From: Sphingomonas sp. AX6
GTDB lineage: Bacteria; Pseudomonadota; Alphaproteobacteria; Sphingomonadales; Sphingomonadaceae
Length of the DNA: 64,000 nt
Assembly (NCBI RefSeq): GCF_902506605.1
Contig: NZ_LR733979.1
Location: forward strand, 1,561,712 to 1,625,711
Reading direction: 5' to 3'
Below, piece by piece: positions 49,451-56,827 of this stretch. How positions within the stretch are numbered: position 1 is the stretch's first letter; each line of letters starts with the position of its first letter. A model generated the notes under the pieces. It did no database searches, had not been told where the DNA came from, and saw nothing but the letters and a program-made list of their open reading frames with translations. The position numbers were made by a program, and so were the translations under genes.

Positions 49451-50032
49451 ATGCGCGCACTCGCCTCTGCCACCGCCCTTGCCGCCAGCCTGGCGCTGTT
49501 GTCCGCCTGTTCCAGCGAACCCGCCAACGACACGGTGACCGCCGACAACATGCTCGACAATATGCTGGCCGAAATGCCAGCCGAGGGTGGCGCAACGACG
49601 GTCACGGCCCAGATCCGCACCGCTGACGGCACCCAGGTCGGAACGGCAAACGCGGTCGAGGCCGATGGCGCGATCCAGGTCACGGTCAACGGCACCGGGA
49701 TGCCGCCGGGCGAGCGCGGCTTCCATATTCATCAGGTCGGCGCCTGCGACGGCCCCGATTTCCAGACCGCGGGTGGCCACTGGAACCCGACCAATGCCCA
49801 GCACGGCACCGACAACCCCAACGGTCCGCACGCCGGCGACATGCCCAATCTGACGGTCGCCGCCGATGGCACTGCCAGCACCAGCTTCACGCTGCCCGCG
49901 GGCAGCTTTGCCGGGCTGATGGACGGCGATGGCTCCGCGATCGTCGTGCATGAGGGGCCGGACGACATGCGGACCGATCCGTCGGGCGACAGCGGCGCGC
50001 GGATCGCGTGCGGTATCTTTGCCGCCGGGTAA
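49451..50032 (+). CDS. sodC: Cu/Zn superoxide dismutase lipoprotein
   Basis: A 193-residue lipoprotein (lipobox LLSAC) with a SOD_Cu domain. Metal ligands visible: GFHIHQVG (Cu His-x-His), GGHWNPTNAQHG and NGPHAGDMPN (Zn/Cu bridge and Asp), and VVHEGPDD; the disulfide cysteines appear in GACDGP and ARIACG. It removes superoxide at the envelope. GGAG seven bases before ATG 49451 decides the start over two upstream ATGs. Confidence 0.93.
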   Translation: MRALASATALAASLALLSACSSEPANDTVTADNMLDNMLAEMPAEGGATTVTAQIRTADGTQVGTANAVEADGAIQVTVNGTGMPPGERGFHIHQVGACDGPDFQTAGGHWNPTNAQHGTDNPNGPHAGDMPNLTVAADGTASTSFTLPAGSFAGLMDGDGSAIVVHEGPDDMRTDPSGDSGARIACGIFAAG

Positions 50033-50065
50033 CGGCGCGGCCATGACGACGCCGATGGGAAATTG

Positions 50066-50548
50066 ATGGCCGACCGTTCGATCCTGTTCGTCTGTCTGGG
50101 CAATATCTGCCGTTCGCCGCTTGCCGAAGCGGCGTTTCGGCAGGAAGCCGAAGCGCGGGACATGTCGATCGAGGTCGCATCGGCGGGCACAGGCGACTGG
50201 CATGTCGGCTTGGGTGCCGACCCGCGTACGGTGGCCTGCGCCCAGCGCAACGGCATCGACCTGAACGGGCACCGTGCGCAGCAGGTGAAGCCCGAACATT
50301 TCCACCGCTTCGACCATATCGTCGCGCTCGACCGACAGAATTTGCGTGACCTGAAGGCGCTGGCTCCCGCCGATACGAAGGCTAGCGTCTCGCTCCTGCT
50401 TGACCATGTTCCAGGGCGCGCGGGCGAGAGCGTCGCCGACCCCTATCACGGCGATGCACGGGATTTCGACCTGGCCTGGCGCGATGTGAGCGCAGGCGCG
50501 GTTGCGCTCGTGGCCGAACTGGCGCGTGCCGACTCCTCCACTGATTGA
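50066..50548 (+). CDS. Low-molecular-weight protein tyrosine phosphatase
   Basis: A 160-residue phosphatase. The P-loop CLGNICRS (C-x5-R-S) at the N terminus and the general-acid Asp in VADPYHGDARDFD are both present. Often regulates exopolysaccharide synthesis kinases or arsenate reduction; none lies next to it here. ATG at 50066 follows an in-frame TTG by one codon. Confidence 0.92.
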   Translation: MADRSILFVCLGNICRSPLAEAAFRQEAEARDMSIEVASAGTGDWHVGLGADPRTVACAQRNGIDLNGHRAQQVKPEHFHRFDHIVALDRQNLRDLKALAPADTKASVSLLLDHVPGRAGESVADPYHGDARDFDLAWRDVSAGAVALVAELARADSSTD

Positions 50549-50596
50549 CAAGGGTAAGACACCGTCCCACATCATTGGGTGACAAGGAGAAAGCAC

Positions 50597-50998
50597 ATGG
50601 CAAAAAAGGGCGGCAAGTCGAAGGACAAGGGCGAAAAAGCGGGCTTCACTTTTGCCGGGATCGACATCCCTGCGGCACTGAAGGGAAGCGGCGTAACGGT
50701 CGACAACCTGACCAAGCACCCGCTGGTTGCCGGTCTGGCCGCGATGGCGCTCGAATCGCTCGCCGGACAGATTCGCGCCAAGACCGCCGCAGCCAGCGTC
50801 GCGACCCCGACCCCCCAACCTGCGCCCAAGCCTGCACCTGCGAAAAAGCGCGCGGCACCAAAACCGGTAGCGAAGAAGCCCGTCGCAAAAAAGGCTCCGG
50901 CCAAGACCGCGGCCGCGAAGAACCCTGCGGCAAAGAAACCAGCGGCTAAAAAGCCTGCGGCCAAACCGTCGCCGCCTGCACCCAAACCCGTCGCCTGA
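50597..50998 (+). CDS. Hypothetical protein with Ala/Lys/Pro-rich histone H1-like tail
   Basis: A 133-residue protein. N-terminal region (residues 1-65) is folded-looking (AGFTFAGIDIPAALKGSGVT then NLTKHPLVAGLAAMALESLA); residues 70-133 are a low-complexity tail of AKKPAAK repeats like eukaryotic histone H1 or bacterial H1-like proteins. DNA binding is a reasonable guess. AAGGAGA lies just before the ATG. Confidence 0.7.
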   Translation: MAKKGGKSKDKGEKAGFTFAGIDIPAALKGSGVTVDNLTKHPLVAGLAAMALESLAGQIRAKTAAASVATPTPQPAPKPAPAKKRAAPKPVAKKPVAKKAPAKTAAAKNPAAKKPAAKKPAAKPSPPAPKPVA

Positions 50999-51014
50999 CC
51001 GGCCCGATCGGGCG

Positions 51015-51638
51015 ATGGGCGCGATCGAGATCATCGGGCTCGCCGCCAGCGTCAGCCTGCTGGCCGGGTGGCGGTTCTATTTTACCGTGGCAGTTGTCGG
51101 GCTGGCGATGCGAACCGGCTGGGTCGATCTCCCGCATCAGCTTTCGGCGTTGGACGCGCTGGCCAACCCATGGGTGATCGGCATCGCCGCACTGGGCGCG
51201 CTGGCGGAATTCTTTGCCGACAAGATTGCCTGGCTCGACACTCTGTGGGACGCGGTCCACACCTTCATCCGCCCGGTTGGTGGCGCGCTGTTGGCGTTGG
51301 CGATCGTCGATCCCGGCGACCCGGCCTGGCAAGTGATCGCGTTCCTTTTGGGCGGCGGCGCATCGCTGATGACCCACGGCGCAAAGGCCGGAACGCGCGC
51401 GATGGTCAACACCAGCCCGGAGCCGTTTAGCAACGTCATGGTATCGACCGGCGAAGATGTCGCAACCGGCGGATTGTTATTGCTCGCGCTCGCCAATCCG
51501 GTGGCGGCGGTGGTGATCGCGGTGCTGGCGCTGACGGCGACGATCCTGTCGCTGGTCCTGATCCGGCGCGCGCTGGGGCGGGTGTTCGGGGGCAAGCGGG
51601 TGAACGAACCGGGCTTTCCTGCCCCGCCTGCACGCTGA
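51015..51638 (+). CDS. DUF4126 membrane protein
   Basis: A 207-residue inner-membrane protein with about four to five hydrophobic helices (e.g. IIGLAASVSLLAGWRFYFTV, GGALLALAIVD). The EFFADKIAWLDTLWDAVHTF segment is the DUF4126 hallmark. Function unknown. Starts 17 bases after the preceding gene, so they may be cotranscribed. Confidence 0.85.
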   Translation: MGAIEIIGLAASVSLLAGWRFYFTVAVVGLAMRTGWVDLPHQLSALDALANPWVIGIAALGALAEFFADKIAWLDTLWDAVHTFIRPVGGALLALAIVDPGDPAWQVIAFLLGGGASLMTHGAKAGTRAMVNTSPEPFSNVMVSTGEDVATGGLLLLALANPVAAVVIAVLALTATILSLVLIRRALGRVFGGKRVNEPGFPAPPAR

Positions 51639-51670
51639 CAAACGCGCTTACTTGCGCAGGCGCATCCCCA

Positions 51671-52144
51671 TCACCTTTTCCCTGCGAAAAAACCGCGCAG
51701 CAATTCCCCCGCCTCGCCTTCCAATATTCCGCCATACACCTCCGGCCGGTGATGGCAGGTGGGTTGGGTGAAGAAGCGCGGCCCGTGTTCCACCGCGCCG
51801 CCCTTGGGATCGCTGGCCCCGTAATAGAGCCGCGCGATACGGGCATGGGCGATCGCGCCTGCGCACATCGCGCACGGCTCCAGCGTCACGAACAGGTCGC
51901 ATCCCTCCAGCCGGTCACTGCCCAGCGCTGCCGCGGCGGCGCGGATCGCCACGATTTCGGCGTGGGCCGTCGGGTCGTGCGTCGTACGCGGCGCATTGGC
52001 ACCGCGCCCGACGACCACGCCGTCCCTCACCACCACCGCGCCGACGGGCACCTCTCCCACCGCCGCAGCCGCGTGCGCGTCGTCGAGGGCGAGCCGCATC
52101 CAGGGCGGCAGTGGATGGACAATCGGGGTGGGAGCATGAGTCAC
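51671..52144 (-). CDS. tadA: tRNA-specific adenosine deaminase
   Basis: Zn-dependent deaminase making inosine at position 34 of tRNA-Arg(ACG), about 157 residues. Metal site: His and catalytic Glu in THDPTAHAEIVAIRAA, and PCAMCAGAI. The start is uncertain: GTG at 52144 keeps the HPLPPWMRLALDDA region that aligns with the E. coli start; ATG at 52183 and at 52099 are alternatives. Convergent with the DUF4126 gene. Confidence 0.93.
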   Translation of the reverse strand: MTHAPTPIVHPLPPWMRLALDDAHAAAAVGEVPVGAVVVRDGVVVGRGANAPRTTHDPTAHAEIVAIRAAAAALGSDRLEGCDLFVTLEPCAMCAGAIAHARIARLYYGASDPKGGAVEHGPRFFTQPTCHHRPEVYGGILEGEAGELLRGFFAGKR

Positions 52145-52196
52145 CCGTCCGCTGTCGCCCAGCGAACGGGTGAGTGCAACCATATCGGGGGCGCGA

Positions 52197-52442
52197 TTAC
52201 TGCGCGGGCGCGGGTGCCGGGGCAGCCTTTTCGACTTGGAGCGTCGGCACTTCGACGGTCTTGTTCGTGGTGGTCACATCGACCCGGCCGACATCGACGT
52301 CGAATTTGGGCGCTTGTCCGCCCTCGATCTTGACCGACGGCAATTGCGCCGCACGTTCCTGATCGAAACTGATCATGCCCAGCGACAGCAGCACGATGAC
52401 GATCAGCGCCACGATGCCGAGCAATATGAGGATTCCACGCAT
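52197..52442 (-). CDS. Small single-TM hypothetical protein
   Basis: An 81-residue protein (ATG at 52442): N-terminal TM helix RGILILLGIVALIVIVLLSL, then a soluble tail with QLPSVKIEGGQAPKFDVDVG and an Ala/Pro end. The frame upstream to 52565 is not supported. Function unknown; similar small proteins are widespread near ribosomal or tRNA-modification genes. Confidence 0.7.
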   Translation of the reverse strand: MRGILILLGIVALIVIVLLSLGMISFDQERAAQLPSVKIEGGQAPKFDVDVGRVDVTTTNKTVEVPTLQVEKAAPAPAPAQ

Positions 52443-52634
52443 GGACTGAAAACTCCCTTTCTCGATTCGCGTGTTGATCCACTCGAATCGCTGCCGTAAT
52501 AACGTGATGCGGACGCCAGGGTTGCACGGTTGAGCGGCAGAATCGGTTGACGGCACAGTCCGCACCGGTTATCCGCCCGCACTTTCCAGGGGTCGATTGC
52601 GACCCCGCACACGCGAAAAGCCAGGAATTAACCG

Positions 52635-52928
52635 ATGTCGCGCATTTGCGAACTGACCGGCAAGGGCCGGCTGGTGGGGAACAATGTTTCCCACGCCAAC
52701 AACAAGACCAAGCGTACTTTCCTGCCGAATCTGCAGAATGTCACGCTGATGTCGGAATCGCTCGAAAAGAGCGTGCGTCTGCGCGTATCGACGCACGGCC
52801 TGCGTTCGGTCGAACATAATGGTGGCCTCGACAACTGGCTGGTCAAGACCAGCGACGACGATCTGTCGCTGCGCGCACGCCGCCTGAAGCGCGACGTCCG
52901 CAAGAAGCTTGCCGAAAACGCTGCCTGA
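52635..52928 (+). CDS. rpmB: 50S ribosomal protein L28
   Basis: A 97-residue ribosomal protein beginning [20 protein letters not shown] followed by [13 protein letters not shown], the typical L28 start. It is the large-subunit structural protein; alphaproteobacterial L28 is about 97-100 residues. No other ribosomal gene is adjacent. A stem-loop follows. Confidence 0.98.
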   Translation: MSRICELTGKGRLVGNNVSHANNKTKRTFLPNLQNVTLMSESLEKSVRLRVSTHGLRSVEHNGGLDNWLVKTSDDDLSLRARRLKRDVRKKLAENAA

Positions 52929-52985
52929 TTCGCAGATGGGCTGGCGCTGACGCGACAGCCTTTCCTTTTCGAATTGCAGTGACGA

Positions 52986-53018
52986 CGACCCTGCCATGCC
53001 CCGTGCATGGCGGGGTCG
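52986..53018 (+). terminator. Stem-loop after rpmB
   Basis: CGACCC and GCCATGC (52986-52999) pair with GCATGGC and GGGTCG (53005-53018) around a one-base bulge. Only a short TTGTCGTTA follows, so termination is likely but not certain. Confidence 0.65.
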
Positions 53019-53049
53019 TTGTCGTTACAGCCGCTTCGCATCACTCGAC

Positions 53050-54042
53050 CTAGTCGATCAGGCGGAATTTCAGCAGCAAGCTGCGTTGCGGCCATTGCAG
53101 ATTGTCGTCGGTCGCCAACCAGATGATCGTATCGTCGCCCTCGGAGGCTACCGATACCGCTTCGAAATTGTCGCGCCCGAAGCCCGACCATAGTGCGCCA
53201 CCGAACCGCGCGACTATCCGACCACCGACTACCTCGCCGGACCGGATCTCTGCCGGGTCCAGGATCGTAATCACCGCCTCGAACCCATCGGGCCAGACAA
53301 CCCGGCGATTTACGACGATGATCCTGTCATCGGGCAGCGCGTCGGCCGCGGTCGCCCTGAAGCCGGTCGGCGGACGATAGAAGAAGCGTAACGTGCGCGC
53401 ACGCGGATCGACGGGATCGCGGTCGAACGTCACCGCGCGATAGGTTGCCTCCGGTGCGCCCCGACGCGCCGATTCGGAGAGCACGACAAATCGGCCATCG
53501 GACAGCCGCGCCATCGCTTCGGGGCCACCGCTGCGCGACCAGCGACGCATGGCGGGCGGTCGTTGCTGCCCGGTGGCGCGCGTCAGGGTCTCATCATAGC
53601 GCCAGATCGCATTGGCGCTTTCATAAGCCACCCAATGCGTGCCGGTATCGGGATCGACAACGATGGACTCGCTATCGCGGTCGCGCTTTTCCCAGCCCGT
53701 GCGCGGTCCTTGCGTCAGATCGCCGAACGACGCTTCGCGAATGCGCCAATCGTCGCCCATCGTAAATCGCACGACCGCCCCGCCATCGCTGAGCAGCAGG
53801 AACCGATCATCCTCGACATGCAGTCCCGAAAATCCCCCGAATGCGGGATCCGGACTCTTCAGCGCGACACCGCCGAGATATTCGAGCGCGCCGATTCGCT
53901 TCTGCGCCTGATCGGCGGCCAGTTGCGTCAGGTGGCGGACGTCGATCCGCGCATCGCGCGTCAACAATGGCAGGCGTTCTGCCCCCGACCAGCCGGGAAC
54001 CAGCGACAAAATCAGAAAGGGAGACAACCACGCACGCCGCAT
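53050..54042 (-). CDS. Esterase-like activity of phytase family protein
   Basis: A 330-residue exported protein: signal peptide MRRAWLSPFLILSLVPGWSG, then a beta-propeller-like domain with FGGFSGLHVEDDRFLLLSDG, DSESIVVDPDTG and NFEAVSVASEGDDTIIWLAT, matching the phytase-like (esterase-like activity of phytase) family. Substrate unknown. Convergent with rpmB. Confidence 0.85.
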   Translation of the reverse strand: MRRAWLSPFLILSLVPGWSGAERLPLLTRDARIDVRHLTQLAADQAQKRIGALEYLGGVALKSPDPAFGGFSGLHVEDDRFLLLSDGGAVVRFTMGDDWRIREASFGDLTQGPRTGWEKRDRDSESIVVDPDTGTHWVAYESANAIWRYDETLTRATGQQRPPAMRRWSRSGGPEAMARLSDGRFVVLSESARRGAPEATYRAVTFDRDPVDPRARTLRFFYRPPTGFRATAADALPDDRIIVVNRRVVWPDGFEAVITILDPAEIRSGEVVGGRIVARFGGALWSGFGRDNFEAVSVASEGDDTIIWLATDDNLQWPQRSLLLKFRLID

Positions 54043-54196
54043 CGCAGCCCCCTTAGCGGCAAAAACGAATGTGAACCGAAAATAACCGACGCATTCAGCA
54101 TCGGCTCAAAGCGACTCGGCCATAAAGCCTCTTGTCGACACCGGGTGGGCCCGGCGCCGGCACGAAATCGAAACGTGAAAAACGAGGAGATATAAC

Positions 54197-54583
54197 ATGT
54201 TGAACAAGCTCACGCTCGTTGGCGCCGCGTTCGCGATGGGTGCCACTGCGCTCGCCGTACCGGCTGCACCGGCTCAGGCCGCAAGCTTCACCGCAATGTC
54301 CAGCGCGGCCAGCTATGGTGACTATGACCAACGCTATCGTGGCGACCGTCGTTACAACAACCGGAATTACCGGAACGAACGCCGCTACCAGAACAACCAG
54401 CGCTGCAAGGACGGCGACGGTGGCACCGTGATCGGTGCAGTCGCAGGCGGCCTCCTGGGCAACCAGGTCGCAGGCCGCGGTGACCGCCTGGTCGGCACCG
54501 TACTCGGCGGTGCCGTGGGTGCCCTGGCCGGTCGTGCCATCGACCGCAGCGACCCGCCGCGTGGCTGCCGCCGCAGCCGCTAA
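54197..54583 (+). CDS. Glycine-zipper 2TM domain protein
   Basis: A 128-residue exported protein: signal peptide (MLNKLTLVGAAFAMGATALA...AQA), a Tyr/Arg/Asn-rich stretch (DYDQRYRGDRRYNNRNYRNE, residues about 42-61) and a glycine-zipper C terminus (GTVIGAVAGGLLGNQVAGRG then VGTVLGGAVGALAGRAID). Similar proteins are outer-membrane lipoprotein-like or RcnB-like stress proteins. GAGGAGA precedes the ATG. Confidence 0.85.
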   Translation: MLNKLTLVGAAFAMGATALAVPAAPAQAASFTAMSSAASYGDYDQRYRGDRRYNNRNYRNERRYQNNQRCKDGDGGTVIGAVAGGLLGNQVAGRGDRLVGTVLGGAVGALAGRAIDRSDPPRGCRRSR

Positions 54584-54626
54584 GGCGCACAGAGCTTCCT
54601 TCGTGTAGCGTATCCGAAGGCGGGAA

Positions 54627-54656
54627 GGCCGGTCTCCGAAAGGAGGCCGGTCTTTT
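54627..54656 (+). terminator. Rho-independent terminator after the glycine-zipper gene
   Basis: Eleven paired positions with two G-T wobbles between 54627-54637 and 54642-54652, then TTTT, 44 bases beyond the stop codon. Confidence 0.8.
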
Positions 54657-54665
54657 CCGTTGGGG

Positions 54666-55050
54666 CGAAGGCGCGGCCACCACCGCGCCGATGCCAAGCG
54701 AAGAAGGCATCGCCCCAACCGGCCGACGGGCGGGCGTCAGCCCGACCCGTTCGACGTCATGGACGGCGGCTTTGCCGCCGGCCGAATTGGGGGGGATGCA
54801 TTCTTCTCCCGTCACCCCAGCGAAAGCTGGGGTATCAGGCCGCAAGTGCAACGCTCAAGCCGCATGAGATGCCAGCCTTCGCTGGCATGACGTGTTGGGG
54901 GCAAGCGAGGGGATGAGGGGAGACAAGGGGTGCCCCGCTTCAGGCCGACGGCAAAGCCGCCGTCCATGACGTCGAACGGGTTCGGCTTGCGCCGACCCAT
55001 CGGCCGTGCCGGGCGCTGCGCTTCGCGCACCGGCGCGGTCGTGGCCGCGC
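54666..55050. repeat. Composite inverted repeat with divergent ~120-base arms around a palindrome
   Basis: Left arm about 54666-54796 and right arm about 54930-55050 are reverse complements over most of their length, with a perfect 33-base core (54745-54777 vs 54949-54981; CGTTCGACGTCATGGACGGC). Both arms also share GGCGCGGCCAC and ACCGCGCCG. Between them sits a GTCACCCC/CAGCGAAAGCTGG palindrome (about 54812-54891). No gene is supported in 54584-55059. Could be an unrecognised mobile element remnant. Confidence 0.75.
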
Positions 55051-55059
55051 CTGCGCCCG

Positions 55060-55782
55060 TCAGTACATATGCTGCCCACCATTGATCGACAGCGTAGACC
55101 CCGTCACGAACCCGCCCTCGTCCGAGCACAGGAACGCAACCCCGCGCGCGATCTCGTTCGCCTGACCCAGCCGTCCGACCGGAATCTTCGCAACGATCTT
55201 TTCGAGAACATCGGCAGGCACCGCCGCCACCATGTCGGTATCGATATAACCCGGCGCGATCGCGTTGACCGTCACCCCTGCGCGCGCGCCTTCCTGTGCC
55301 AGCGCCTTGGTAAAGCCGTGGATGCCGCTTTTCGCCGCAGCGTAATTGACCTGGCCATATTGCCCGGCCTGACCGTTGATCGATCCGATATTGACGATCC
55401 GACCCCATTTGCGCTCGCGCATGCCGGGGAAGACGGCCTTGGCGGTGTTGAAACAGCCGCCCAGATTGGTGTCCATGACCTCTTTCCACATCTGATAGGT
55501 CATTTTCAGGATCGTGCCGTCGCGCGTGATGCCCGCATTGTTGACCAGCACGTCGACCGGCCCGAGTTCTTCCGCGATCTTCGCGATGCCAGTCTGGCAG
55601 GCCTCGTAGTCGGCGACGTCGAACTTGTACGCCTTAATGCCCGTACGGTCGGTGAACTCGGCAGCGCGCTGGTCGTTGCCCGCATAGTTGGCGGCCACGG
55701 TCATGCCCATGTCGCGCAGCGCCAGGCTGATCGCCTCTCCGATTCCGCGCGTTCCTCCGGTGACGATTGCGACGCGTGCCAT
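55060..55782 (-). CDS. phaB: Acetoacetyl-CoA reductase
   Basis: NADPH-dependent short-chain dehydrogenase of 240 residues, second enzyme of polyhydroxybutyrate synthesis. TGGTRGIGEAISLALRDMG (cofactor motif), NNAGITRDGTILKMTYQMWK and the catalytic S-Y-K (NIGSINGQAGQYGQVNYAAA followed by KSG) match PhaB rather than FabG. No phaA or phaC is visible nearby. Confidence 0.93.
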   Translation of the reverse strand: MARVAIVTGGTRGIGEAISLALRDMGMTVAANYAGNDQRAAEFTDRTGIKAYKFDVADYEACQTGIAKIAEELGPVDVLVNNAGITRDGTILKMTYQMWKEVMDTNLGGCFNTAKAVFPGMRERKWGRIVNIGSINGQAGQYGQVNYAAAKSGIHGFTKALAQEGARAGVTVNAIAPGYIDTDMVAAVPADVLEKIVAKIPVGRLGQANEIARGVAFLCSDEGGFVTGSTLSINGGQHMY

Positions 55783-55831
55783 ATGCCTCTCCTTTTATAT
55801 TCTGGTTGGTTCGACTGTCAGGCTAGGTAAC

Positions 55832-56827
55832 CTACAGCCAGCCCGCAAGCTCCCTGCGCAGCAAAGATTGCAGCATCGCGACACCGGGCGGGTCGGCGTT
55901 CAGGCAATTGAGATAGGCGAAATGCGTGCCGCCAGCGCCGATAAAGCTTTCGCGCCCGCGGATCGCAATCTCCTCCAGCGTCTCCAGACAGTCGGAGGAA
56001 AATCCGGGTGCGACCAGCGCGACTTTCTTCACGCCCTCGCCCGGCAAGCCTTCCAACGTCGTGTCGGTCGCCGGACCAAGCCATTTGGCGGGGCCGAAAC
56101 GCGATTGGAAGGCAACCCGCAGCGGACGACCCAATGCTTCGCCCAGCAACCGTGCGGTTTTCTGGCAATGGCAATGATAGGGATCGCCCAGCGCCAGTGT
56201 CCGCTGAGGCATCCCGTGGAAGGTGGCGAGCAACAGGTCGGGCTCGAAATCGAGCGCGGCGAGCTGCGTCTCCACCGATGTCGTCAGTGCAGCAATATAG
56301 GTCGGGTCATCATGATAGGGCGGCAGCGTACGGATCGCGGGTTGCCAGCGCATAGTCGCCAGATGTGCGAACGCCTTGTCATTGGCGGTCGCCGTCGTCG
56401 CCGCGCAATATTGCGGATATAGCGGCGCGATCAGGATGCGTTCGCACCCGGCATCCTTCATCGCCTGCAACCGCGTGGGGATCGACGGATTGCCATAGCG
56501 CATCGCCCAATCGACCATGACGCCCTCACCGAACGCGCCTTGCAGCGCATCCGATTGCGCCCGTGTGATTGCAGCGAGCGGCGAGCCGTCTTTGGACCAA
56601 ACCTGACTGTAAGCATGGGCCGACTTCTTAGGACGCGTGTTCAGGATAATACCGCGCAGGATCGGCTGCCAAGCGATCGGCGGAATCTCGACGACGCGGC
56701 GGTCGGACAGGAATTCGCCCAGATACCGCTTCACTGACTTCGCATCAGGCGCATCGGGCGTACCGAGGTTGATAAGCAACACCCCCACCTTGCGCGGCGG
56801 AATCGGCGGATGATCGGCTGGGGTCAC
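55832..56827 (-). CDS. hemH: Ferrochelatase
   Basis: Last enzyme of heme biosynthesis, inserting iron into protoporphyrin IX; 331 residues. Family marks: VGVLLINLGTPDAPD, MRYGNPSIPTRLQ, LLLATFHGMPQRT with the metal-site His, and GFSSDCLETLEEI. The start is GTG at 56827, which overlaps the preceding stop (GTGA); the reading frame upstream to 57139 is antisense-like and not used. Confidence 0.95.
   Translation of the reverse strand: MTPADHPPIPPRKVGVLLINLGTPDAPDAKSVKRYLGEFLSDRRVVEIPPIAWQPILRGIILNTRPKKSAHAYSQVWSKDGSPLAAITRAQSDALQGAFGEGVMVDWAMRYGNPSIPTRLQAMKDAGCERILIAPLYPQYCAATTATANDKAFAHLATMRWQPAIRTLPPYHDDPTYIAALTTSVETQLAALDFEPDLLLATFHGMPQRTLALGDPYHCHCQKTARLLGEALGRPLRVAFQSRFGPAKWLGPATDTTLEGLPGEGVKKVALVAPGFSSDCLETLEEIAIRGRESFIGAGGTHFAYLNCLNADPPGVAMLQSLLRRELAGWL

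Noticed and set aside
54660..54890. 76-residue ORF in the inverted-repeat region
   Set aside because: Translation of the repeat arm. The DPFDVMDGGFA segment recurs on the other arm because the DNA is duplicated, not because of protein conservation.
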